A stretch of 64,000 nucleotides of DNA. Origin: Beaufortia kweichowensis (Eukaryota > Chordata > Actinopteri > Cypriniformes > Gastromyzontidae). Both the position numbers and the translations under genes were made by a program. This document shows, piece by piece, positions 49,474-63,205 of the stretch; within the stretch, counting starts at the first letter, position 1; each line of letters opens with the position of its first letter. The stretch is from NCBI GenBank assembly GCA_019155185.1, contig CM032801.1:1818079-1882078 (forward strand). The letters are read 5' to 3'. The notes under the pieces are model-generated. The model was not told the origin of the DNA and searched no databases. It was given only the letters and a program-made list of their open reading frames with translations.

Positions 49474-52400
49474 CTTTAAGATAAATGGTTACCATGATTA
49501 ACAAGTTAAATGGTAAAATAATCTCAAGTTGAGAGACAAGTTGACTCCCTTGAAAGTGTACTGAGGCCCTCTAGTGGGCCCCGGGCCCCAGCTTATACCC
49601 CTGAGATACTGTACAAGCTCAATTTTACAAAAGCAATGAGATGAGTACTGAAGTAGAATAATGGACAGATTGTGGTAATGTTATCGCAGGCCAGTGTTCC
49701 CCATTCAATAAGCAATAGAGAGGCACAGAGTTGGCGTGTTAAGTGGAAAACATCTGTCTTTGACGTTTTAATCACCAAGCAACCTGCAGCCAAATGACTC
49801 CCCCACCATTTAGCTCAGAGATGCAAATACAGCATCTGCTTATGAACTGGACCTTCTATAGCATTACGGCAAGCTTCTGGCATTAATATTAATACAGATT
49901 TTTGATATATTAAAATATTATTCAACAGCACGGCGTCGCAGGGTTCAGATGGTGCTTATCTGATTAGGATTGGAAATCAGTTCTTATTAGGAATTTTTAT
50001 TAACAAAAATACCAAAATCTTTTTTTCCACTTACAAATCAGACTGAGTTCGATACTGATTGAGTCTCATAGCTGGTATTTTAGAATAATAGTAGCTATTA
50101 TGGAAGAGTAACTTCAAAAAATTATTTATTATGAAATGCTGTTATGAATCGCAGTGTCACAGTGCAATTTATGAGCAATTAAAATACAACAGTCTAAAAT
50201 TACTACTACTAATTGCTACTGTAATTACTTCTAAATCCCTAGCAACCATGGCAGTAAAAATTAAACCATTATTAAATATTTTTTAATCTTTACAATGTAT
50301 TGGAAGAGAAAATAGTTTAGTCAATTAAAAACATTTTTTAAATATTTCCTAATACAAAAATGTTAACAAATTATATACTGTAAACTGCCATAACAATAAA
50401 GGCCAATAGAAACAAAAGCAACTCCTGATTCAATAAGTAGTTACAGTATTTTAACGCAACTGCCTGAACATTTGTTTAAACGTTATCCCTCTTCAGGTAA
50501 TAAAAAGTTAAAAAAATCTGAAAAAAAATCAATATTAACTTAAATTAAATATAAACTCTAACTAGCCATTAACCTTATGATTATCAGATTTCCTTATAAA
50601 TATAATCCCATATTTTATATCTAATATTTTTATTTAATCTTTTACATTCAAATTTTTATTTATTTTAGTGCAAACACGCCTAAATCTACATTTTAAATAC
50701 AACATTGTATCATACCAAATTCTTAAAAGTACAATACAATATTTAATGCAAGTAAATTACTCAAGAGTAATCTATTACTTTACTTTTTCAAGGGAAAGTA
50801 ATTTAATTACACTGATACGTTACTTTGTAATCAATTACACCCAACACTTTTAGTAATATTAAAATATATAGCCAAGGCAAGTTTGGTTTTGTTTAGTAAT
50901 TTTGTATAGGATATACATGTATTTATTGCAGTGGCTGTGGGTGCTTTTTTATAAGTGATAATTAATCAGAAGCAGAATTGTTCTGTTCCTTATTCTTCTA
51001 TGTAGTTCTGTTATAAAAGCAAGACAACTTTTGTGGATAAGATTAAACACCATTTCTAATTTTTTCATCAAATTGCTTTTGTCAGCTTCCATTTGTAATT
51101 TAGGATGAGTTGAGATACCACACAGTTTTCATTAGACAAATAACAAATCAAACGGTCCTCTGTGCTTCCAAAATGTCTTACTAACATCTTTTTAATTAAT
51201 CAATGCAGCACATTCACGCCGCAGCAGATTTTTTATTTCAGTTTTAGAATAAAAGAGAAAAAAATGCAAGTAAAGCTGACTCTCTGAATGTGTCCGAGTG
51301 CGATCAGAAAGAAATTAAACCACGTTCTTTTGAAATTATGATAATGTGATGTGCATCTCAAAATAATGCTAATATAGTTTGAAATTGCAATAAAAATTAC
51401 ACTACATAAAATGATAAACGATTAACAAGAAAAGAATAAAGATCAGACATGCAGGTCAACCATTTTCTCATGCCACAGATTCAGTAACTGCTGAAGTCTT
51501 TATTACCAATCAGAAAATGTCACGTTAGTAATGTATGAGACTACCCTCAATCCAGACAACCTCCCAAAATTAATTTCACACCATCTGATACAAGTTGGAC
51601 ACAAAACTAGAAAGAATATTCTGGATCTGTCAAGTTGTCAATTTTCAGCAGTCTCAGTGCCCCAGACAGCCTGGAAAATAAACTTGTTGACAAGGAACGG
51701 GGCAGATATTGTTTTAACCAAAAAATGTATGTCATTTAACAAATGTTTAAGATATTGACAGAAAACTGCAAATGCATTCTGTCATTTTGGCAGTAAAAAA
51801 CAAGAAAAGAAAAACATCCAAAGCAGCAAATTATTTCTCAGTGTAATCATGTTTTGATATTTTAGGCCTCTCTCACTTTCTCTCTCTCCCTTGGGTAAAT
51901 ACAATGAGTGGTTTTAATGATGAACAAATTAGTCAGCATGCCAGGTATATGGCACTGAATTTTTGAAAGATACTCTGAATTTTGTTTTGGGCATTCGGGG
52001 CTATGTCAAACTGCAGTCGGAAGTAGACCAAATCCTGTTTTTTTATAGTATAAACAGCACAAACCACATGAAATTCTGATTTGGGCCACTTCCATATGTA
52101 ATCTAAAGTCACAGTTTGAATGTTGTGCAATGTGACTTCAGTCTGAACAGTAATATTGGAATTCATGCAACCAAATGTCATTGTAGATTGACATGCATTA
52201 CAATTCAGTGCTAATTTAATTTCCTGGTTTTCATTGCACGTCACCTTACAAACGTAAGGCACTAACACATACAGTAAACATGATTTCGGTGGTCTCCGTG
52301 TGTATTTCTGTATGACAGTGTGCTGCGTGTGACATCTAATGGTATTGTTCACATTTGCGCATCTGATTCAGTTCAGGACCGTGACCGATTCACATTGGAA

Positions 52401-54040
52401 TCTAATACTGGCCACATTAAAAAAAAAATACTGGTAAGCTTTAACAGTAAGGATGTATTTGTAGTATTAGCACCATTTATTCATTTTTGTTAATGTTAAT
52501 TATTACACATCGCTAATGTCCAGAATGCTACTACACGAGACTAGTATAGGACCAGACCAAACGGCAGCCATACTAAAAGCTACACAATATACAGCTCTGA
52601 CGAAATGTTTTGTAACCCTGCCAGGTTTATTAACTATGAATGCTATACTGTTACATACATTAGCCACAGGAAGAGCACATTTATTGCTTTGCTTCAAGGG
52701 AGCACCATCAGTTAAGTCTTTTATGACCTTGCGGATGACTCAGCATTTGCCCATCATTGACTTTTAGTAGCTGAAGTATTTCTCTTTAAGGATGTGTTAT
52801 TCTAAACAAATAAGTTTGTGAATAGTCCATGCAGTCTATACAATAAAAGTCTGCAATTCAATTAAGTTGCTCTACTGTATCTCAAGGCAGCGGATAATCC
52901 TGAAATACAAGATTGCACTGAATATTAGAAAACAGTTTGAATACATGTTTAATGTACACAACCTATGAAATGTTTCTGCTCTCTAAATGCTTTTCCACAA
53001 ACCTCGGGGACACAACAAAAACGATTTCAGTTTAAGACTCTACTAGACGTAAGCAAGCCTAATATGATTTTAAGTCTAGGACTTAATGTTCAAAGATTAA
53101 GTGTACTCTTAACTTAGTTTAAAAGGCCTGTGAGGAAAGCGCTCTTAAAGTTAAAAAGCAAACGCCATCACTAATGTCAGGCTTGTAATTACCACTTTGC
53201 CAAGATGAGCCTAATAATGTCACGTTACAGATAGTATGTCGCAAATTTTAAGGAATGGTTTGCAATGTTCCCACAGTTCATCTCACATTTCTAGGAACAA
53301 TTACATTTACAATAATTGTGATGTTCTTAATGTTTTTTTATACCTCATCTCCATTTCTGCTTCAGTTCTCAGTCTTGTTGACATCCAGTGATGTGAGCAG
53401 TATATGACCTAAGGCTCATCTCTCTTGACCATCTGTTTATTTCGAGATGAACTGGATTCATATGTCATCTGATGTGTTTGTTATCTTTAGATTCAGTCAC
53501 ATCCCTGCACCATCTGCAATGTCTCCATCTTGAAATTTGATTGGGTAAGAAATTAAAATCTAAGAGAAATGTATGTACCATATGGACTGTATGTGAACCG
53601 TGTGAACACTACACCTGTAATCTTTTATTTTTATTTTTGACCAATACGATATATATGCGGAACGGAACAGGAAAATGGGTCTCATAGCATCCGGTTCGGG
53701 TCTTTAGTATGGGCTCCATTACATACCGAGCTGTTTTACTCAAAATGCCTTTAAAAGCGCTACCAAAGATAAGCATAATCATTGTCCATTACATGTGCAG
53801 CCAAATATTATAATAGTATAAAACGCTAAAAAGAAAACAACAACTAGTTGTATATAGCGATTTTTCTTAAAAAACACAGATATCGCTAACAGTTCATAAT
53901 GCTGTTAACACTTTCTATGACAGCAGATGTAATGAGTTTTCCGATTTGGTCATGTCATGCTCGACATATACCCTATAAAAGTTACAGATTGCAGCTTTAA
54001 TTCTAATTGTGTTTCACTATTGAAGCCACATGGTTCACAC

Positions 54041-54203
54041 CACAGTGTTCCAGTATCTGGACTGGTAGAGCATGGCACTAACAACGACAAGGTCACGGGT
54101 TCAATTCCCAGAGAATTCATGTACTGATTAAACCTATGGCTTGAATCCACTGAAAGTCACTTTAAATAACAACAATCGCTAAATGCCTAAATGTAAATAA
54201 ATA
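54041..54203 (+). mobile_element. tRNA-derived SINE
   Basis: A-box-like tggtagagcatgg (54,063-54,075) and B-box-like ggttcaattcc (54,098-54,108), a middle part with acctatggcttgaatcc, and an end cgctaaatgcctaaatgtaa that is the reverse of the L2-type tail. A functional tRNA is unlikely because the acceptor stem does not close and a SINE body follows. Confidence 0.8.
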
Positions 54204-55395
54204 AGGCCCGATGAACCAAATAACGTGCACACAATATCAGTTTACAATTTTGAATATTATTTTTGGCAATATTTTCTGTCCTAGATGGATGTTTTAGATG
54301 AATTTAGTTATTAATGTTTCTTCTGCTCTCTCTGTACTTGACATCTTTGCAGTCAAATCTCATGCTTAAAAGAAACTTAATTAAGAAGATGTAATTATAG
54401 TGGCTGTACGCGTGTGCATGCACTGTACATTATACATACTGTTAGGATCATTTTTCCAATGGGAAATGACTTATAATGTACAAAACACATGGGACGTAGA
54501 TGTACCGTGCAGATTCTAATTGTGCGGATAATTGCATTAAAGTAATGCAAACATTGGTTTTTATTTAATTATTATTTTCAATTGACTTCATGTACCGTGC
54601 TGTGACTGATAAATTGTTACAATGTTTTCTTACTATATATTCTTTGTAATAAGTAAAAAGCATTCTTGAACAACACTAACTGCCACATTACAACAACACT
54701 TTCAATGTGCCAAGAACATTTTTGGAAAAAAATAACGTAATGTGTTGAAAAGTCTTCTTTGACATTTATTTGATAAATATATAATCAAATTGCATGTCAT
54801 ACTAAGCATTTTGAAATAATTTATTGCCATTTTTCTTTACATTAAAATGTGTTTGTATGAAAAAAGGTTTTTTTACTTCTTTTTATTTAAGATTATATAT
54901 TGTATTTCAGAAAAATGAGAAATGAGGACATTACTGTATGGAAATTTAAGAATGTAATATTGTGAGAAAAGGCTACAGATTGTCAGCTGGGCTGGTGAAA
55001 CAGCGAGTGGGCTTCTCTGGATTATTCCACGTTGAGATTCATTGTACAGTTCAGTGGTTCAAGAAAGGCAGCTCAGAACACAATTTTCATCAACATCTCC
55101 TTCAAAACAATTTCCCATTGCAGCGTAAATGCTCTTTTAGTTTGGACACAAGAGGAGAAACTACAACTAACCAAACATGTCACCTCACCTTGCTCACCGT
55201 AAAAGCCTAAACCATCATTGTGTGTTGTAAGGTCACCATCTCAGATTTGCGTCAGTTCAAGAAACCTTGAAGAGACATTTTTTTCAGAAAACCTAGATCT
55301 ACAAAACTACTAATAACACTGTGTTTTCAATGACATTTGGCCATTTCAAAGTAGGAGGTGATTGTGGTGGATTTTTCTATTGTCTGCTGATGTTT

Positions 55396-55710
55396 ATCCC
55401 TCACTTCTTCCACCCTCTTGGGCAGATTCTTGTGCCAATGCATTATGGGATTGCCTTCACAGTAATTACAATATAAGTATAAGTATAAGTACAATGGTAT
55501 GCATCAATTTTATGAGATATGTCCTGAAAATTCCTTACAAAACATGTAAACGAGTTGCCATTTTAACCGTTTCTTATTGTCTCCTGTATCATTTGCAGAG
55601 AAGAAATACTCCCGTTTTGCAGACTGATTTGCAAACACCTTTATTGTACAAAAACTTTTCAGCTAATCTGTCTGCAATGTATCTGGTTGCCATATCAGTA
55701 TCACTTACTG
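55396..55710 (+). repeat. Long inverted repeat, left arm
   Basis: This arm of about 315 bp is the reverse complement of 58,272-58,583 with scattered differences, one of them an extra ataagt unit. The open frame at 55,362-55,775 runs through it and reads similarly in the other arm, which reflects the repeat and does not show a gene. Confidence 0.9.
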
Positions 55711-58271
55711 CTTGCTGCTGCCGTCTGTCATCTGTGCAATATAATCTGCTTCTGAGGTTACAAATACCCGAATGATAATGTGCTTTCCATGATGAGCTAA
55801 AAGAATCGATGTAGCACGTGAGGTGTGAGCGGTACATTTTTATTTCCCGTCACTCACAGAGGTAAATCAGACACTGTCGGTTACATTCGGACAGCACGGT
55901 ACACGAAACATTAGGTTTTAAAATTGTCAATTCAAGTGCCTCTAAGGCCTTATCTTTACAGCTATACATCAAACTAAAGGAATAGTTAACTCCAAAAATG
56001 AAACTGACCCTTATTCATTTCAAATCCAAAGTTAAAAAATAAAATAAATGCATTAAATTAAGCAGTGACCTTTAAACGGGTGTCTTAAAATTCTGTTGAT
56101 GAAGGCAGGTTGTGAATCTGAGCTGCAGAGGCAGTAAATAAGAGTCTGGTGTCTCCTCTGGTACGGCGGACACTGTGGCACAGTGGTGTTTTCAAACGCA
56201 TCTGAGAACTCGCTTGGGGTTAAGGCTCTCCGGAACCGATTGCTGCCGTTTGTCCTTCTTAATTAAGCGAAAGCTTTAACTCACTGTGTTGACATGGGAT
56301 ATTAGCGTGAGACGATCCGCCGGCCCGCACCGCGGTGTCCCTCCCGGCCCTGCTGGAGAACTGTCATGTTCCAGTAGCCTCTCTGATTGCTTAGGAGGTT
56401 TGGGGAGTAGCGCGAGTGCGTGCGATTAGCAGACATGCTCTGCGGAGATCCCGCAATGCATTAGCATGCTAAATAACAGCGAAACGGTCTGTCAACACAA
56501 TAGGCCGAAAGACACGAGAAGTGCAGACCTAGAGAGAGAAATACTCCTCACTAGCATTGCTTACCGCAGTAATTGGTTATTGACTTCTGACCCAGATCTG
56601 TTTTAAAGGGATTATGCCATTGCTTGCCCGACTCTCCTTAGAGGTTTTGTTTCCATGATTAAGATTTGAAGTCAAGGATTCTTCGAGATATTTCATTATT
56701 TAAACATGTTTAGTACCCAAATGTCATTCGTTATCGTTGGACGGCATAACAATGCAAAACAACAATCGCAATTTGAAATAATCAACTATTCATCTTTGAA
56801 GATTAATTTACATTTGCACTTACATTTAAGGCCACAAGTTACAGTAGATTTTAATTAAACATCTAAAGTAAAGCTGTCTTTAGAGTAAAATAACAGTAGA
56901 CAAGACTTTAGAATCAGAATTCAGTATGCAAACCGACGTCAGAGATCTTTTATTTTAAGTGTTTGAGTCTATATATCAAGTGGTTTGTGATTCATTACAG
57001 AAGTTTAATGCTTTTAATGCTTTAAACTTCAACAAGTATATCATTAATAATAAGTGCTGTACTAAATAGCAAGTACTGGTGCATGTAGCTGAGAAAACAC
57101 AAACACAACAGAGCAAGGACATTTAGAGTGTAGGAATTTTATTTTTCTTAAAGTCAAAAAAGTATATTAATCTACTTTAGCTTAACTTCTCTGTGAAAAC
57201 TTTTTCATTCTGAGAGAAAAGAACGGACACAATATATGTATGCCTTTGAGAAACTGTCAATGGACCACCGGTGACCACTCAAGCCCTATGTAGGAGATGG
57301 CCTCTTTCTGTCAAAAAAGCACTTTTTTGAATCCTTAATCGCTTGCCACTGAAAGAGTCGACTTTGAATATTTGGTGAGCGCTTGCTGTCTACAAAGCAA
57401 ACTCCATAGGTGCTGTCTGAACCTTGAGGACAGAGGAGGTAGATGGTCTTTAGAATACCAAGCTAACTGCACTACAGCTGACTGGAAGAATCATCCACAG
57501 CTCAGTGCCCTCTGCTCCCAAGACGCTCTCCACGATGGGAACTAAAAATAAACCTTTTCCCTCAGGTGTCTTCAGGCCGGCTTCCTGTCAAAAGGAGACC
57601 CATCTCTCATCCACTTGTTGTGCTTGATAAAAGGATAGGGGTTGCGAGAGGCAGTTCTTGTTTGATGACACAATAAAAATTGGGGTGCAATGGTACAACC
57701 AACACAAGTGGGGTTGGTGATGAACAGCAATATCACAGTCTGCTGAGGGTTTTTAGTGGCAGAAATCCGATGTACTGCCACAATAGGCAATAACAGAGCT
57801 TTAGTTTTTAAGGTAATGCAGGTTATTCCGTCCATAGAGGTTGACTTTACATAACTATTTTTCATTATGATGCATTATGACTCGAAGGCTTTGCTCATTC
57901 TCGCCATTTTTATGAACATCAAGGCTAAATTAGCTTAAAAACAGACTGTAGAGAACTTTTAGACTGTAGACCTGGCTGTGTCCTATTTAACTTAAAAAAG
58001 CCGAAATTTCCAACCTCCTCTATTAAGAGGAATGCAAGAGAACTTATATAAAAATATAAAATATTAAATACTCCAACATGGTGGCACTCAGGGAGATGTA
58101 CAGTTTAAGACTCAATCTGCTATTTTTTTTTATTAAAAAATAAACAAAAATCTGTTATTGAGCGTTAAAATAGATATTGAAAACGATCTTTTTTTCAATG
58201 GTGACCTTATAATAATTATTTAAAATTTAGCTGTTGTGTACAATTTCACTGGGAATATCAATATGATGTCA
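55711..58271. other. Interior between the long inverted repeats
   Basis: 2.56 kb. No transposase or other recognised coding region. It includes a GC- and CpG-richer patch at 56,200-56,530 and otherwise AT-rich sequence. Confidence 0.6.
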
Positions 58272-58583
58272 CAGTAAGTGATACTGATATGGCAACCAGA
58301 TACACTGCAGACAGATTAGCTGAAAAGTTTTTCTACAATAAAGGTGTTTGCAAATCAGTCTGCAAAACAGGAGTATTTCTTCTCTGCAAATGATACAGGA
58401 GACAATAAGAAACGGTTAAAATGGCAACTCGTTTACATGTTTTTTAAAGGAATTTTCAGGACATATCTCATAAAACTGATGCATATCATTGTACTTATAC
58501 TTATATTGTAATTACTGTGAAGGCAATCCCATAATGCATTGGCACAAGAATCTGCCCAAGAGGGTGGAAGAAGTGAGAGATAT
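58272..58583 (-). repeat. Long inverted repeat, right arm
   Basis: Inverted copy of 55,396-55,710. Matching stops abruptly at cttactg on the inner side and near atatctc on the outer side, giving sharp borders. Confidence 0.9.
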
Positions 58584-61559
58584 GTGAATGCATTAAAATC
58601 TAAAGGAAAATGATGAACAACCCACATAAAGATGAATATATACAAAAACCTGCAAATATATGTTTTAAACTGAAATGGTGATAGAAAAGCAAAAATACAA
58701 AACCTCTACATTACATGATAATAAAACTAAATAAAAAAAGTTGACAGATGTGTCACAGCAAAAATTGAGTATACACATAAAAATGCTTTTACAGAATTTT
58801 TTGTGTTTTATGAGTCTTTAAAAAAATATTTTAGATAATTTTATAAATTACAGCAATTATTTTTTGTTTATGATTATTGTTATAAAAATTTGTCAAATAT
58901 TTAATCTTGAGTCATCATTGAACCTTTCTATCAATTTTTAGTTTGTCATGATTAGATTACAATTCAACTAAGAAATATAAGTGAATAGGGAAATAACATA
59001 GGTGTTCCTCCTGTTAGTTAACAGGTTAAACAACTGCAAGCTAACACTGCATTCTGTATTTTCATGATGGCTATAGAAGATTTCTACAGTACAATATATA
59101 CGATCGAATGGCCACAATGATAACTGTCATCTTTTGAGTGCTGGGCAATCCCAGAGGAAAATTTTATTGCTTTTTCATTGCTCAGGAGACTTAATGTAGC
59201 TCCCTGTTATATTTTATTAAAGCGTTAACTTCATCTCAGATGTCTCCTGAAAAATCCTTTAGAGAAAATTTTTTAAACATAAATGAGACAACCGTTCACA
59301 TACAATTGAGATAAAAACACCTTTTTTGTGACATGTCTTTCCTATGGGATACCTGCAATGTCTGTACTGTCAAAAGTCAAAAAGTCTGAGGAATATTATC
59401 AGGAATATTATATTGTACTATGTTATAATGTACATGATTTATGGTCATGGTAGGTCATTCAAAACCAATCACCTTAAATATGAATATAAAACCCAGAAAA
59501 AACTTCCCTTTCAGATCTTCTTTACAAGACTTCAGTGATACCAGCTAAACCACAGAGATACATGAAATCCAGACTTTATTTTCTCTTATCACAGCATGGC
59601 ACAGATGATATACAAATGAAAACAGCACACGCTTTGATCTAATCTCAGAGTTGAACTACAGTCATATCTCTTTTAAATGATTTCTTTCATTTTCAAGTTG
59701 AAAAAAAACCCCAAATATGCAGAGTGTTATCATATCTCTTAAAACATCATCGCAAACAGTAAACTTTTCTGACATGTGTGCGTCCATGTTACTGGTGTGT
59801 TGCCGGTGTTTATTATCAACGTTTTGAAGGCAAATAATAGGCAAGATATTATCTTAAATGTGCAATCAAGATTTCTTACAAAGACTTTTAAGCTACTACC
59901 AACATGTAAGTGACATTCTCCTAAAGCCATAGATACAAACTAAAGGTTTTTTCAGCTCCTCCATATGGATGCCGAACGCTGGACACAATTGATGCATGAC
60001 ATTAAAGGTTTTTATTTGAATTTCAATCCAACGTTCAGTGAACCAACAAATCAACTTTGCATTAATTCCGTTTATCGACCGCAGTGCAGTTTGGCGGCAG
60101 AGGTTCCTGACCAAAATTTGGACTGCTTCACATGACATAAGAATTACGAATGCAACAATTTTCCAGCAACGGCTCCATAATGTTGGCTTAGCAAATGTTC
60201 AAGAACAAATTGGCTGAATAGCACTTTAATTGTGTTCATCAGTCCATGATGATAATTGCTGTTGCAAGGCGAGTATTGAAAGTAAAGCGAGCCTATTAAA
60301 TGGCATCTTAGGACAAGTCTCTGGGTTTGGTCTCTGGGTACACAAAATATAAAACACAAATACGTTTACATGCCCTCAAATCAAGGTAAGAAATTTACAA
60401 AAAAATGCCATGTAAAGTAACAAAAATTCGATTTTTGATTTTCGTTTAGTGTCTGTCATATTTCAATACACTGGCCTACTGAATCTAGCTATGGGATGAT
60501 CAACAATTTACTATTTCTATACTAATGTACTATACTATTACATTATTACATTGCTATTACATTATTGTTACATATTACTTACCATACTCTACCAACTAAG
60601 CTACAGAAAAATGTAAACACTCAACAATCCCAAAGAAGATACAGGATGATAAACAATTTAGACATGCATTATGTAACAACAGCTAGCCAATTAATGCATT
60701 TACCAAGTTATGACTGTTCTTCTGATGGGCTGTGACCCATGATACCATTTTTAATATCATTAAAGCTCATATGCTGTTTGTCATTATACTGTATTCTCAA
60801 AAATATACAATGTGTGTCCTCACAATAGCAAAACATTTTCACAGGAGAAATATTGGCCCAAGCCTTTCTAAAATGCATGAAGATCCAAGTGTGTAATTCT
60901 TCCAAGCACTGTCATTTGACCTTTTCCCACTTCACACTTTAATTGCTCTGACCAGCTAAACTGCAAGTTTGCCAAATCCATTTCTAAACTTCAGTGGAGA
61001 CGACCTGACTGTCAGCAGCCTCCATGCAGCTCCAGTTATCTGTCCGTTTATCTTCAGAGAAGCATCTTCTCACAGTTCTAAGCCCATCGGTTTGGAGTAA
61101 GCAGCAGGGGGAGAGCTAAGAGAAACCTCACAGAAAAGCATCTATCCGCCTGCTGTTGTTTTTTTCTCTGCAGAATAATATCTGAGATGAGGCAGAACTA
61201 CAGTGTAATGACTCAACACTTCATCTCTCTAATAACCCGGCTAAGTGAAATCAACTCGTCTCTCAAAGCAGGAAGCTGGTTTTACTCTGCAGATGCCAAT
61301 CTCTGGGTTTATTAATGTAACCTATTTAATTCTCATTGGAGATGGGCCATCGACTGAGGAAAACAAAAAAACTCAATTAACAGAGAGGATACGCTGCCTA
61401 TCCTATTTGGATTCTGGACCACACCTAAAAAACAAATCACTGAGACAGAATGATGACTGCATACACATCGTTGCGTATATGCGATAATTACAGAGAAAAT
61501 GTTACTTTTAAAGTGCATTTAAATAGCTTCAAACTTTAGTTTATGAATTAGCCAACATG

Positions 61560-61700
61560 AGCGATCAATAAGCAGTATATTTTACAGCATTTATTCTGTT
61601 AATGTTAGTTGATACAAATAGAGTTGTTCATTGTTTAATCATGTTAGTTCATTCTGCATTAACTAACTTATGTTAACATTTTGATGTTGAAGAATTTTTC
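61560..61700 (+). repeat. Truncated interspersed repeat (ttaatgttagtt type)
   Basis: Blocks tgttaatgttagttgataca, gttgttcattgttt, catgttagttcattctgcat and taactaacttatgttaacat occur in the order found in a very frequent cyprinid repeat. Only its right part is present. Confidence 0.6.
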
Positions 61701-63029
61701 TTTAAATATTTGGGCAAGCATTGACTGCCAATTATTTTTGTTGACAAAACAACTGTCTATTTAATGTCTAAGATATAAATATGGACAAGTTACTTCAATG
61801 CAATAACACTTATAACATGGTGGCTTTATGAATAGAAGCACAGTTTTCATTTGACTTTAGTTACAAGTGTAATATTGCTTTATTAGGTATTTGTAATGTT
61901 TTTGTAAACTTTTTAATGACTGTTTTTGACTGTCACATGATGATTTGACATCAAGTAACTTTATAAATTCCAAAATGATGCACTGGCTTACGTTTTATGT
62001 TCAACTTTTTCTTTTTTCTTATTCTTAAATTATTACCATTACAGACATTATACAAAAATCCACTTTAAAGTTAATCCAGGCCATAATCCGGTCTTTACTA
62101 CAGGGCACGTGTTAACTAAATTAGCATTAGACTAAATGTTAGATTTCAAGCAGTTCAAGAAAGAAAGAAAGAAAATATTTTCTGCATTGGATTTGAATGC
62201 ATGTTGACACAATAACAGTTTACAATAGAAGTTTCCCTTGAGATGTGCAGAAGGTGTTGGCTATACTTTATACTTTATGTCCCAATGCTCCTAAGAAAGC
62301 TTTAAAAAAAATTGATTCAGGGAAATGAGATGAATATATGTATGGCGGTGACATCTATGAATATGGAACAAGAATACTTAACTCGCATGAAGTTCAGTTG
62401 GCCGGTGTGTGCGGGTCAACTTCCTGTTGCGATTTATCATCACTGCAGCAACATCTGAGCAATATCATGAATGGATCGTGTTTTTCCTTTCTTCCAAATT
62501 ATTTTTTACTCAACAAATGAAGTCTAATCCACATGAAAGCATTTAATTATCTCTTGTTTATGAGCTTTTACTCAGCCCGTCTAAAAATGAGGCTCTGTGC
62601 CACTAATTACTTTCCGTAATCCAAAAATAAATGGTTATATAATAAATTATGATTTAAAGACAGTCTGTCATACGTTTTCTTTTCAACCAGCATGCAGATG
62701 GTAAACAGGAGTGTATTACTGCTTTGTACCATTCTAAATGGCTGGAAAGCATGTATATATGACTTATTACAGGGCTTGGTTGACGAGGGAATTGCACATT
62801 CAAGTAAATCATACAATGTGAATAAATAATTTTGTTAAAATAAAAAAATGTAAACACTTACCAACAAAAAATATTTTTATTTATTAAATCTGCATGTCAT
62901 GTGACTATTACACAAAACTACAATACATTTTAGAAAACTGAGAGCTAATGCAAAATGGACAGTTTTTTGTACCAATTTATGTACTAATTAAAGGAATTAA
63001 TAATATGTACCAATTTATGTACCAATTAG

Positions 63030-63205
63030 ACGATTTTAATAACAATAACTATGTAAAACTACTGATAAAAACTTTGAAATGGACGAAAAATGTTTTTGAA
63101 GTTAAACATGCATAATAAAGTATTAAAATATTCACTTAAAATCTCAGGGAGGTACTTCTGGTAAAAATTGTAGGTCAAGGGGGTTCGGCTACTAAAAAAG
63201 TAAAA
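63030..63205 (+). mobile_element. Fragment of the hAT-like element seen at 15,611
   Basis: Shares with 15,826-15,990 the blocks actactgataaaa, aaaaatgtttttg, aaacatgca, aaatctcagg and agggggttcggcta in the same order and spacing. Only the right half is present. Confidence 0.65.

Larger units (their letters stand above)
45220..55395 (-). other. Giant csmd1 intron, third section
   Basis: Holds a MITE (49,282-49,473), a SINE (54,041-54,203) and a fragment of another repeat near 52,440-52,510 (tttgttaatgttaatta). A GC-richer patch lies at 48,780-49,130. A 139-codon minus-strand frame at 51,933-52,352 has no family match and a length chance could give. Elsewhere nothing is recognised. Confidence 0.5.

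Noticed and set aside
54041..54120. Possible tRNA gene
   Set aside because: It has A and B boxes but no closing acceptor stem, and it continues into a SINE body and L2-type tail.
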